From: CAYFVU01 sp964346645
GTDB taxonomy: Bacteria > Spirochaetota > Spirochaetia > DSM-16054 > Sediminispirochaetaceae
Length of the DNA stretch: 34,688 bases
Assembly: GCA_964346645.1 (NCBI GenBank)
Contig: CAYFVU010000026.1
Coordinates: 1 to 34,688, forward strand
Reading direction: 5' to 3'
In this document: positions 1-7,162 of the stretch, piece after piece
Layout of the letters: each line of letters starts with the position of its first letter
Position numbering within the stretch: the stretch's first letter is position 1
Program-made: the position numbers and the translations under genes
Notes under the pieces: model-generated
Told to the model about the DNA's origin: nothing
The model's database searches: none
Seen by the model: only the letters and a program-made list of their open reading frames with translations

Positions 1-1
1 A

Positions 2-268
2 AAACTGCGAACCGAGTTTTATCAGGGTATCTCCGAAGTGCGAAGCGAAATCTCCGAAGTGCGAAGCGAGATAGCAGAGGTGAAAACCGAGTTCCGAAGT
101 GAAATCTCCACTAAAATCGCTTCGCTAAAATCGGATCTCGAAAAAAAGATTTCCGAGGTAAAGGAAGAGAACCATAAGAACCAGGCCGCCACCATCCGCT
201 GGATGTTTCTCTTCTGGGTGGGTCAGATAGGAGCGATGCTCGGCATTCTCTTCGCCTTTTTTAGATAG
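2..268 (+). CDS. Coiled-coil protein with C-terminal membrane anchor (5' partial)
   Basis: The reading frame is already open at the left edge (K-L-R-T-E-F-Y-Q-G from base 2), so the GTG at 38 is probably internal and this is the C-terminal part of a longer protein. The visible part is an almost pure coiled coil: repeated SEVRSEI-type heptads, then a Lys/Glu-rich helix, followed by one hydrophobic segment (about 20 residues, WMFLFWVGQIGAMLGILFAF) and a terminal Arg. This architecture matches small DUF1640/CCDC90-like bacterial proteins, which end in a coiled coil plus a tail anchor; their function is not settled. Bases 29-48 and 50-69 are an identical 20-bp unit at a 21-bp period, so the coil has grown by duplicating one heptad. 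No neighbour in the window indicates a role. Family assignment is inference from architecture. Confidence 0.6.
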   Translation, partial: KLRTEFYQGISEVRSEISEVRSEIAEVKTEFRSEISTKIASLKSDLEKKISEVKEENHKNQAATIRWMFLFWVGQIGAMLGILFAFFR

Positions 269-362
269 TCCGACGGTGCTGCAGCCGGACATCGTGCTCT
301 GCTGCGATCCGGAGCATACGGTCCGGACTGCAGGCAATTCCACAAGCTTTGAACCAGTATAC

Positions 363-389
363 AAAAAAAGGCGGGCCCTGAGGCCCGCC
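363..389 (-). terminator. Rho-independent terminator of nifJ
   Basis: Read on the minus strand this is GGCGGGCC, loop TCAG, GGCCCGCC, then seven T residues (A363-A369 on the plus strand). The 8-bp G/C stem is perfect, and it lies about 70 bases past the nifJ stop codon. This is a textbook intrinsic terminator in the right place and orientation. Confidence 0.92.
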
Positions 390-460
390 CGATCATTGTT
401 GTACGTATCTCTCGAACAGGAGAGGAGGGTCGCAGCCGCGGCCCCCTACTGCCGAAGGAC

Positions 461-3400
461 CTAGAAGTCCCGGTCGGCGAGGTATTTGTACTCCCTGTAC
501 TTCCTGTCGACGTTCTCCTTGATCTTGCCGAGAAGTTTCTCCGCCCGCTCGGGGTTGGATGCCTTCAGCGCCTTGTAGCGCACCTCGTTGTAGAGGTAAT
601 CCTCCACCTCGCCGGTGGGTTCCTTACTGTCGAGCTTGAAGGGGTTCTTGCCGGCGGCGGCGTTCTCCGGGTTGTACCGGTAGAGGGGCCATATGCCGCT
701 GGTGACCGCCTTGTGCTGCTGATCCATACCCTTCATCATGTCGATGCCGTGGGCGATGCAGTGGCTGTAGGCGATGATAAGGGAGGGGCCTGGGTAGGCT
801 TCGGCCTCCTGAATCGCACGAATGGTCTGCACGTCGTTGTAGCCGAGTGCGATCTTGGCCACGTAGACGTAGCCGTAGCTCATCGCCATGAGGCCGAGGT
901 CTTTCTTGGCGACCTCTTTACCGCCGGCGGCGAACTTGGCGATCGCACCGGTCGGCGTCGCCTTGGACATCTGACCACCGGTGTTGGAGTAGACCTCGGT
1001 GTCCATGACCAGGACGTTGACGTCGCGGCCGGAGGCGAGCACGTGGTCGAGTCCGCCGTAGCCGATGTCGTATGCCCAGCCGTCACCGCCGAATATCCAG
1101 ATGGAGCGGCGCACGAGGTAGTCGGCGACGGATTTGAGCTCCTTCGCCTCCTCGCTCGATGCCTTCTCGAGCTGCTTCAGCAGATCTTCCTTCCACTGCC
1201 GCTGGTTCTCGATCTCCTCCTCGCTGCGCTGGGAGTTCTCCTTCATGTTCTTCAGGAGCTCCTTGTCTACGCCGTCGCCGCCGTTCTCGAGCATCCTGTC
1301 GATAAGCTCGCCGGCGTAGGTGGCCATGCGGTCGCTGGTCAGACGGAAGCCGTAGCCGAACTCCGCCGCATCCTCGAAGAGGGAGTTGGACCAGGAGGGT
1401 CCGCGGCCGTCGTCGCGGGTGGTGTAGGGAGTGGTGGGCAGGTTGCCGCCGTAGATGGAGGAACAGCCGGTGGCGTTGGCGATAATCGCCCGGTCGCCGA
1501 AGAACTGGCTGATCAGCTTCACGTAGGGAGTCTCGCCGCATCCGGCGCATGCGCCGGAGAACTCGAACAGCGGCCGCAGCAGCTGGCTGTCGAGGGTGGT
1601 CTTGAGCTTGAGATCCTTCCTGTTGTAATCGGGGATCTGCTCGACGAAGAAGTTCCAGTTCTCCCTCTCCTGCTCGCGGAGGGGCAGCTGGGGCTGCAGG
1701 CTGAGGGCCTTGCGGCCGGTTTTCTTGTTCTCGGGACAGATGTTCACGCAGGCGCCGCAGCCGGTGCAGTCCTCGGGGGCGACTTGGACGGTGAACTTCT
1801 TGCCCTTGAAGAGCTTGTTGATCGGATCGGTGCTCTTGAAGGTCTCGGAAGCCTTGTCGAGCAGCTCGGGATCGTACATCTTCATCCGGATGACGCCGTG
1901 GGGACAGACGACCGAGCACTTGCCGCACTGAATGCAGCTCTCGGGGTCCCAAACCGGTATTCTCTCTGCCACGTTCCGCTTCTCGTACTTGGTGGTGCCG
2001 AGGGGATAGGAACCGTCTGCGGGGAGCTGGCTGACCTTCAGCTTCTCTCCGCGGCCGGCGATGATCTCTCCGGTGACGTTTTTGACGAAGTCGGGGGCGT
2101 CGTCGGGGATGATCTGCACCATGTGGTGATCGCCCTTCGTCTCGTTCGGGTAGTCGACCTGCTCTATGCCCTCGAGGGCCATGTCGATGGTGGCGATGTT
2201 CTTGTCCACCACGTCCTGTCCCTTCTTGCTGTAGGTCTTCTTGATGTACTTCTTGATGAGGTCTATCGCCTGATCCTCGGGCAGCACGCCGGAGATCTTG
2301 AAGAAGGCGGTCTGCATGACGACGTTGATCCTGCCTCCCATGCCGGCCTTTTCGGCGATGGAAAAGGCGTCGATGACGTAGAACTTCAGCTTTTTATCGA
2401 TGATCTGCTTCTGCACCTCGATAGGGATGTTCTCCCATACCTCGTCCTTGCCGAAGGGGCTGTTGAGGAGGAAGGTTCCGCCCTCCTCGGCGTTCTTCAG
2501 CATGTCGTACCTCTCGAGGAAGGTAAACTTGTGACAGGCGAGGAAGCTCGCCTTCTGGATGAGGTAGGTGCTCTGTATCGGGTTCTTCCCGAAGCGGAGG
2601 TGGCTGACGGTGGTGGCGCCGGCCTTCTTGGAGTCGTAGACGAAGTAGCCCTGGCAGTAGTTGTCGGTGGCTTCGCCGATGATCTTGATGGAGTTCTTGT
2701 TCGCGCCGACGGTTCCGTCGGAGCCGAGTCCGTAGAACATGGCCCGGGTCACCTTGGAGCTGGCAGTCGAGAAGTCCTCGTCCCACTCTAAACTGGTCTT
2801 GGTCACGTCGTCGTAAATGCCGACGGTGAAGTGGTTCTTCGGGCTCTTCTCCTTGAGGTTGTCCAGAACGGCTTTTGCCATGCCGGGGTTGAACTCATTG
2901 GAGCCGAGGCCATAGCGTCCGCCGACGATGGCGGGGTAGTTCTTGAAGGAGGCCTCGCCGGCTTCCATCATCTCGCCGACTGCGGTCCGCACGTCTTCGT
3001 AGAGGGGCTCGCCGAGTGATCCGGACTCCTTGGTCCTGTCGAGCACGGCGATGGCCTTTACCGTAGTGGGCAGGGCCTTGACGAAGTCCTTCATGCTGAA
3101 GGGGCGGTAGAGGTGTACCTTTATCGCGCCGACCTTCTCGCCCTTCTTAGCGAGGTACTCGACGGTCTCTTCCATGGTCTCGGCGCCGCTTCCCATCAGC
3201 ACGACCACTCGCTCGGCATCGTCTGCGCCGACGTAGTCGAAGAGGTGGTACTGGCGTCCGGTCTCCTTGGCGAATTCGTCCATGACCTTCTGGACGATTG
3301 CCGGAGTGGCCTCGTAGTACTTGTTTACCGTCTCGCGGGCGGCGAAGAATACATCGGGGTTCTGGCTGGTGCCGCGGATAACCGGTTTTTCCGGATTCAT

Positions 3401-4024
3401 ACTCCGCTGCCGGTGTGCCCAGACGAGCTCGGGATCGATGAGCTTCTTCATGGTCTCCTGATCGAGCTCCTCGACCTTCTGGATCTCGTGGCTCGAGCGG
3501 AAACCGTCGAAGAAGTGGAGGAATGGCACGCGGGACTCGAGTGTCGCCGCCTGGGCGATGAGCGCGTTGTCCATGACCTCCTGGATGCTGCCGGAGGCGA
3601 GCTCGCCGAAGCCTGTGGAGCGTGCAGCCATGACGTCGGAGTGGTCGCCGAAGATCGAGAGCGCCTGGTTGGCCACGGCCCGGGCGGCGATGTGAAAGAC
3701 CGTGGAGGTGAGCTCTCCGGCGATCTTGTACATGTTCGGCAGCATGAGCAGCAGACCCTGCGAGGCGGTGAATGTGCTCGTCAGGGCACCGGTCTGCAGA
3801 GCTCCGTGTACCGATGCCGAAGCGCCGGCCTCGGACTGCAGCTCTACTACTTCGGGGGACGTTCCCCAGATATTGGTTTTACCTTGGGCGGAGAAGAGGT
3901 CCGCCAGTTCTCCCATCGGTGAGGACGGGGTAATAGGATAGATCGCGCACACTTCGTTCGTAGCGTGTGCAACGTGTGCGACGGCGGTATTACCGTCAAT
4001 CGTTACCATCTTTTTTTCAGACAT
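461..4024 (-). CDS. nifJ: Pyruvate:ferredoxin (flavodoxin) oxidoreductase
   Basis: Cytoplasmic TPP/Fe-S enzyme that decarboxylates pyruvate to acetyl-CoA and CO2 and passes the electrons to ferredoxin or flavodoxin. At 1187 residues it has the usual length of the single-chain enzyme. Domain order is complete: N-terminal pyrimidine-binding domain (YPITPSSPMGE near residue 29), the gamma and CoA regions, a two-cluster ferredoxin insert (CIQCGKCSVVCP near 698 and CTGCGACVNICP near 753), and the TPP-binding C-terminal domain (CAGCGETPY near 825, GDGWAYDIGYGG near 978). All cluster cysteines are present. The ATG at 4024 is preceded by AGAGG and a strong promoter, and a terminator follows the gene, so it looks monocistronic. 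It marks a fermentative anaerobic metabolism. The long open frame on the opposite strand inside it is a codon-bias shadow. Confidence 0.97.
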   Translation of the reverse strand: MSEKKMVTIDGNTAVAHVAHATNEVCAIYPITPSSPMGELADLFSAQGKTNIWGTSPEVVELQSEAGASASVHGALQTGALTSTFTASQGLLLMLPNMYKIAGELTSTVFHIAARAVANQALSIFGDHSDVMAARSTGFGELASGSIQEVMDNALIAQAATLESRVPFLHFFDGFRSSHEIQKVEELDQETMKKLIDPELVWAHRQRSMNPEKPVIRGTSQNPDVFFAARETVNKYYEATPAIVQKVMDEFAKETGRQYHLFDYVGADDAERVVVLMGSGAETMEETVEYLAKKGEKVGAIKVHLYRPFSMKDFVKALPTTVKAIAVLDRTKESGSLGEPLYEDVRTAVGEMMEAGEASFKNYPAIVGGRYGLGSNEFNPGMAKAVLDNLKEKSPKNHFTVGIYDDVTKTSLEWDEDFSTASSKVTRAMFYGLGSDGTVGANKNSIKIIGEATDNYCQGYFVYDSKKAGATTVSHLRFGKNPIQSTYLIQKASFLACHKFTFLERYDMLKNAEEGGTFLLNSPFGKDEVWENIPIEVQKQIIDKKLKFYVIDAFSIAEKAGMGGRINVVMQTAFFKISGVLPEDQAIDLIKKYIKKTYSKKGQDVVDKNIATIDMALEGIEQVDYPNETKGDHHMVQIIPDDAPDFVKNVTGEIIAGRGEKLKVSQLPADGSYPLGTTKYEKRNVAERIPVWDPESCIQCGKCSVVCPHGVIRMKMYDPELLDKASETFKSTDPINKLFKGKKFTVQVAPEDCTGCGACVNICPENKKTGRKALSLQPQLPLREQERENWNFFVEQIPDYNRKDLKLKTTLDSQLLRPLFEFSGACAGCGETPYVKLISQFFGDRAIIANATGCSSIYGGNLPTTPYTTRDDGRGPSWSNSLFEDAAEFGYGFRLTSDRMATYAGELIDRMLENGGDGVDKELLKNMKENSQRSEEEIENQRQWKEDLLKQLEKASSEEAKELKSVADYLVRRSIWIFGGDGWAYDIGYGGLDHVLASGRDVNVLVMDTEVYSNTGGQMSKATPTGAIAKFAAGGKEVAKKDLGLMAMSYGYVYVAKIALGYNDVQTIRAIQEAEAYPGPSLIIAYSHCIAHGIDMMKGMDQQHKAVTSGIWPLYRYNPENAAAGKNPFKLDSKEPTGEVEDYLYNEVRYKALKASNPERAEKLLGKIKENVDRKYREYKYLADRDF

Positions 4025-4056
4025 GATTAATCCCTCTGATTGTATAGGTTAGGGTA

Positions 4057-4085
4057 ATTATACCTAAATTATCGATTTCGTACAA
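4057..4085 (-). promoter_or_regulatory. Sigma70-type promoter of nifJ
   Basis: On the minus strand: -35 TTGTAC (4080-4085), exactly 17 bases, and -10 TATAAT (4057-4062, perfect consensus). It lies about 32 bases upstream of the nifJ ATG. The -35 is only a half match, so activity may be modulated, but spacing and -10 are ideal. Confidence 0.8.
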
Positions 4086-4217
4086 GGTTACATGTGGGCT
4101 GCGTAATGTGATGATAAGAAATTTATTGTTACGATTTGAGAATAATGAAACAAACTACAACAAAAATTGCGGAATTTAATAGTCAGCAATATGAAATTCC
4201 CTGAGGTCATCTAAAAG

Positions 4218-4243
4218 CACGATATCTAAACACGATATCTAAA
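4218..4243. repeat. Perfect tandem 13-bp duplication covering the glycosyltransferase stop codon
   Basis: CACGATATCTAAA occurs twice with no spacer (4218-4230 and 4231-4243, plus strand). The second unit contains the TAG stop (4239-4241) of the minus-strand glycosyltransferase, so the first unit carries a copy of the stop region just past the end of the gene. The surrounding 4086-4238 is A/T-rich and holds no gene. No function is evident; replication slippage is the simplest explanation. Confidence 0.85.
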
Positions 4244-5876
4244 AATAGAGGAGACGCATGTACTCGAGCTCCAAAAAGCGTGAGAGCACCTTGCGGTGAA
4301 TACTCCCTCCCCTCGGTTCGTTCCTCTCTTCGCCGTTCGCTGCGGCAGGTGCGGGTCCCTGTGAATGTTCGCCGAAGGAGGCGAGGATCCTGCGGACCTC
4401 GGCCGCATGGGCCTCGGGGCCGAAGCGGTCGGCTATTTCCGCACTCTTGTCGACGGTTCTCTCCTCCATGGTGTAAGCGAGGGACTCGATGAGCTCTTTG
4501 TTCGCCTCCTCTACCTCCTTACGATAGGTCGGATTGGCGAGCCTCTGCAGCACCTCCTTCTGCAGCTTGAGGGAGAGAAAGGAGAAGTCTATCGGATCTG
4601 CGTCGCACATCTCCCGTATCTCCTCCTCGATTGCGTTCACCTCGGAGGAAAACAGCGTTTTTTCGAGCTGCGGGAGCACCTTTCGCTGATACTCCGAGAA
4701 GAGCTCTATCCTTGAATCTTCGCCGATGGGCACGAGAAGCCGGGAATAGAAGCAGGCGGGATAGCCTTCGAATATCCCGCGCATTCCGTCGAGTATATCG
4801 AGGTCTCGAGACAAAAGGGGAACGTTCCATTCTAAGGCGTTGAGAAAGAGGTAGCCGAAGCCCTCCTGGATCGAGCTGGAGATGATCATGTCCGCCGAGC
4901 CTGTGAGATCGGAAAAGCCTATGCCTATGTCGTCGAGGAAAGTCCCTACCGGAAAGGCGCCGGGGATGAGCTCCTCGGCAAAACACTGCCCCACGAAGTC
5001 GGAGTAGTCCCGCTGTTGAGCAGATACCCCGGGGAGGGTCACCAGGAGATTTACGGGACGGGGAAGCAGCCGAACGATGAGGCCCGCCTCGAGCACGTTC
5101 TTTCGCCTGATTGTCCGTACCGGGTAGAGCGCGAGTTTGCCTCCCTCCTCCCAGAAGGCGGAGGTGCTCGAGCAGTAATCCCGTATGATGCTCGCAGTGC
5201 TCTGTTTGTCCTCCGCCTCTTCGGCCGACAGATCTTCTTCGCTGTCCGGGGACGGGGCCGGCTGAGGCTTCGGTGCGACCGGATTGTCGAGGAGGAAGAG
5301 CTGCGGTTCCGGCACGCCCGCCTTATGCAGAATCGAGTAGTCCCGTCCGTTGATCACGGCATAGCGGATCTGCGCTCCGATCGGATACCAGGGGCTTGAG
5401 AGCTGAGAGTAGAGCAGCTCGAGGTTGTCGAAGCGACCGCTCTCGGGAAAGTCGTGGATATGGAAGACCATACGCTGTTCGGGATGTCTTTCGGCTATGC
5501 GGAGCAGCGCCTCTGTGAACAGGGGATTCTTTCCCAAGTGATAGTTGTGGACCCACCAGATATCCCCGGCGAACCGGTCGAGCATGAGCTCTACGATCGT
5601 CTCGGGGGTGGGTATCTCTTCCATTTCGGAGATGTAACGCAGCTCAGGCACGATCGCGATTTCAAGCTCGATTGCCTCTCTGCCCGCCGCCTCGGCGGCG
5701 CCGCGGATCTTTCCGAGGACCTCCTCCGTGTGCTCCTCCACGCCGCATACGAGCCTCACGCGCGTTATCTCCGGGTCCTTCTTCGATCCGAGCAGGGCCG
5801 AAAGTGAGGCGGTGACGACCTGGGTGATCCCCCCGGTAAGGAGGTGGTAGTGGAAGATGGTGAGAGTGTTGCTCAT
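4239..5876 (-). CDS. GT-B fold glycosyltransferase (GT4-like) with disordered central insert
   Basis: 545 residues, predicted cytoplasmic, transferring a sugar from an activated nucleotide donor; donor and acceptor cannot be read from sequence. The N-terminus has the HYHLLTGGITQVV-type glycine-rich loop of retaining GT-B enzymes. A Rossmann-like C-terminal half carries the donor-site segment SIQEGFGYLFLNALEWNVPLL, an E-x7-E arrangement (first Glu in QEGFG, second in NALEW). Between the two halves (roughly residues 210-250) lies a Pro/Ser/Glu-rich stretch (KPQPAPSPDSEEDLSAEEAE) that looks disordered, and the C-terminal 60 residues (Ala/Pro/Gly-rich, then a helix) also extend beyond a minimal GT. 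I chose the ATG at 5876 over the TTG just before it. No Shine-Dalgarno is visible, and a TATAAT lies only about 15 bases upstream, so the mRNA may be nearly leaderless. It is divergent from pstS; a GH13 phosphorylase and a second GT lie 4-7 kb away. Confidence 0.75.
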   Translation of the reverse strand: MSNTLTIFHYHLLTGGITQVVTASLSALLGSKKDPEITRVRLVCGVEEHTEEVLGKIRGAAEAAGREAIELEIAIVPELRYISEMEEIPTPETIVELMLDRFAGDIWWVHNYHLGKNPLFTEALLRIAERHPEQRMVFHIHDFPESGRFDNLELLYSQLSSPWYPIGAQIRYAVINGRDYSILHKAGVPEPQLFLLDNPVAPKPQPAPSPDSEEDLSAEEAEDKQSTASIIRDYCSSTSAFWEEGGKLALYPVRTIRRKNVLEAGLIVRLLPRPVNLLVTLPGVSAQQRDYSDFVGQCFAEELIPGAFPVGTFLDDIGIGFSDLTGSADMIISSSIQEGFGYLFLNALEWNVPLLSRDLDILDGMRGIFEGYPACFYSRLLVPIGEDSRIELFSEYQRKVLPQLEKTLFSSEVNAIEEEIREMCDADPIDFSFLSLKLQKEVLQRLANPTYRKEVEEANKELIESLAYTMEERTVDKSAEIADRFGPEAHAAEVRRILASFGEHSQGPAPAAANGEERNEPRGGSIHRKVLSRFLELEYMRLLYF

Positions 5877-5890
5877 CAAATTAATAGTAC

Positions 5891-5896
5891 ATTATA
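5891..5896 (-). promoter_or_regulatory. Candidate -10 element (TATAAT) of the divergent glycosyltransferase
   Basis: A perfect TATAAT on the minus strand, 14 bases before the ATG at 5876. The sequence at -35 spacing (GCCTCG, 5914-5919) is a poor match, which would fit an activator-dependent promoter. Transcription from here would give a leader of only about 8 nt. Confidence 0.5.
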
Positions 5897-5922
5897 AGGA
5901 GAAGAATTGCAAACGAGGCTCT

Positions 5923-5944
5923 ATCTATGGATCATCTATGGATC
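5923..5944. repeat. 11-bp perfect tandem repeat, candidate activator site
   Basis: ATCTATGGATC at 5923-5933 is repeated exactly at 5934-5944. An 11-bp period places both copies on one face of the helix, as in response-regulator sites. It lies directly upstream of the weak -35 of the minus-strand glycosyltransferase promoter. Its sequence differs from the Pho-box-like array at 5988-6031, so another regulator is likely. Function is inference. Confidence 0.6.
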
Positions 5945-5957
5945 ACGAAGGTGATCC
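5940..5957. repeat. Perfect 7-bp inverted repeat in the divergent control region
   Basis: GGATCAC, four bases GAAG, GTGATCC. It overlaps the second unit of the 11-bp tandem repeat. There is no T-run on either side, and no gene ends here, so an operator or insulating hairpin is more likely than a terminator. Confidence 0.6.
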
Positions 5958-5987
5958 GTCGGTTTCGGTGCTGTTTCCTGCTGATAG

Positions 5988-6031
5988 CTAACACAATAAT
6001 AACATAACGCTAATACCTACCTAATAGAATT
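5988..6031 (+). promoter_or_regulatory. Pho-box-like array: four 11-bp direct repeats upstream of pstS
   Basis: Four units start exactly 11 bases apart: CTAACA (5988), ATAACA (5999), CTAATA (6010) and CTAATA (6021), each followed by a 5-bp variable spacer. This matches the known architecture of PhoB/PhoP binding sites (for example Bacillus PhoP TTAACA-like hexamers on an 11-bp repeat). The last unit ends four bases before the pstS -35, the usual position for an activating site. Binding by a PhoB/PhoP-type regulator is inferred; no such regulator gene is in the window. Confidence 0.75.
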
Positions 6032-6058
6032 GTCAGAGATTTCTCACACAAACATAGT
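6030..6058 (+). promoter_or_regulatory. Promoter of the pst operon
   Basis: -35 TTGTCA (6030-6035), 17 bases, -10 CATAGT (6053-6058, 4 of 6). It is placed directly after the repeat array and about 75 bases before the pstS ATG, leaving a leader of roughly 70 nt with an AAAGGAG ribosome site at its end. Confidence 0.65.
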
Positions 6059-6135
6059 AATCAGCTAACATTCTGCGGTGATATTGGGGATGCACAATCA
6101 AAGTGCAAAACACATTTTCTTAAAGGAGAAATGAG

Positions 6136-7083
6136 ATGCGAAAGACTATTCTTATGCTCTTGATCGTCGCTCTTATCCCGGCTCTTGCGTTTGCCGGTGG
6201 TAAGCAGGAAGGTGCAGATGGAGGAAAGCAGGAGCTCTCCGGTTCCATTAAAATTGCCGGAAGCAGCACGGTCTACCCCGTCACCACCGCGATGGCCGAG
6301 GAGTTCAGCAAGCAGCACCCCAAAGTAGAGATTCCCGTACAGTCCACAGGTTCCGGCGGCGGATTTGCCAACTTCTTCATTCCCGGCAAGACCGTAATCA
6401 ACAACGCCAGCCGTGCGATCAAGGACAGTGAGATGGAGAAGTGCCGTGAGAACGACATCGAGCCCCTCGAGTTTTTGGTCGGTACCGATGCGATCACCAT
6501 CGCCGTGAACAGGGACAACCCCGTAGACAACATCACCGTCGAGCAGCTCAAGCAGATCTGGAAGCCGGAGAATCCCGCACAGAAGTGGAGCGATGTCGAT
6601 TCTTCATGGCCCGATGCCGAGTTCGAGCTCTACGGACCGACCGGAGCCTCCGGAACTTTCGATTATTTCACCGAGGAGATTATCGGCGAAGGGGGTGCCT
6701 CCCGCTCCGACTATCAGGGTACCGAGCAGGACAACACCATCGTGCAGGCCGTCAGCGGCTCCAAGGCCGCTATGGGATACTTCGGCATGGCCTACTACCT
6801 CGAGAACAAAGACAAGGTAAAGGCGCTTAAGGTAAACGGTGTAATGCCCTCTATTGAGTCTGCGAAGTCCGGCGATTACACCCCCCTCTCTCGGCCCCTG
6901 TTTATCTACGTAGCTAAGAGCTCCCTCGAGAGACCCGAGGTCCGCGCGTTCGTCCGCTTCTACCTCGAGAGGATAGACACCGATCTCATCAAAGAGGTTG
7001 GGTATGTTCCGATGACCAGCGCCGACAAGGCCGATCAGATGGAGAAGTTCGAGGCTGCTCTCGCCGACCTCGGCGTAGAGTAA
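6136..7083 (+). CDS. pstS: Phosphate ABC transporter, periplasmic phosphate-binding protein
   Basis: High-affinity inorganic phosphate receptor that delivers Pi to PstCA. 315 residues with an N-terminal signal peptide (MRKTILMLLIVALIPALAFA, predicted cleavage before GGKQE). No lipobox Cys is present, so the protein should be soluble in the periplasm. Phosphate-binding-fold motifs are clear: IAGSSTVYPVT at the mature N-terminus, QSTGSGGGFANF, NNASRAIKDSE and GPTGASGTFDYF, whose Ser/Thr/Arg/Asp residues line the ligand site in the family. AAAGGAG sits seven bases before the ATG. It is first in pstSCAB, behind the Pho-box-like array and promoter, and is followed by a hairpin before pstC. A sulfate- or molybdate-binding role is unlikely given these motifs and the PstCAB partners. 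Confidence 0.96.
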   Translation: MRKTILMLLIVALIPALAFAGGKQEGADGGKQELSGSIKIAGSSTVYPVTTAMAEEFSKQHPKVEIPVQSTGSGGGFANFFIPGKTVINNASRAIKDSEMEKCRENDIEPLEFLVGTDAITIAVNRDNPVDNITVEQLKQIWKPENPAQKWSDVDSSWPDAEFELYGPTGASGTFDYFTEEIIGEGGASRSDYQGTEQDNTIVQAVSGSKAAMGYFGMAYYLENKDKVKALKVNGVMPSIESAKSGDYTPLSRPLFIYVAKSSLERPEVRAFVRFYLERIDTDLIKEVGYVPMTSADKADQMEKFEAALADLGVE

Positions 7084-7109
7084 CACAGTAGAGTCAAGAA
7101 AGACTTGTT

Positions 7110-7142
7110 ACCGGGGGAGTGCGTATGCGCTCCCCTGGTTTT
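7110..7142 (+). terminator. pstS-pstC intercistronic hairpin (partial terminator or mRNA stabiliser)
   Basis: A 13-bp stem (7110-7122 with 7127-7139, including two G-T pairs) closed by a GTAT loop and followed by TTTT. It starts 27 bases after the pstS stop and ends about 20 before the pstC start. Such a hairpin lets most transcripts end after the binding protein or protects its 3' end, giving PstS in excess over the membrane complex. The short T-run suggests leaky termination. Confidence 0.7.
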
Positions 7143-7162
7143 CACGCAATAGGATGAAGAGA

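Noticed and set aside
269..310. Possible hairpins after the first gene (GTCCG/CGGAC, and CCGG..ATCG with CGAT..CCGG)
   Set aside because: Short, interrupted stems with no T-run; not enough to call a terminator.
713..2791. Long plus-strand open frame of 692 codons opposite nifJ
   Set aside because: It mirrors nifJ codon bias on the complementary strand, is full of Val/Gly/Leu/Asp with no recognisable domain, and has no ribosome site. nifJ is certain on the other strand.
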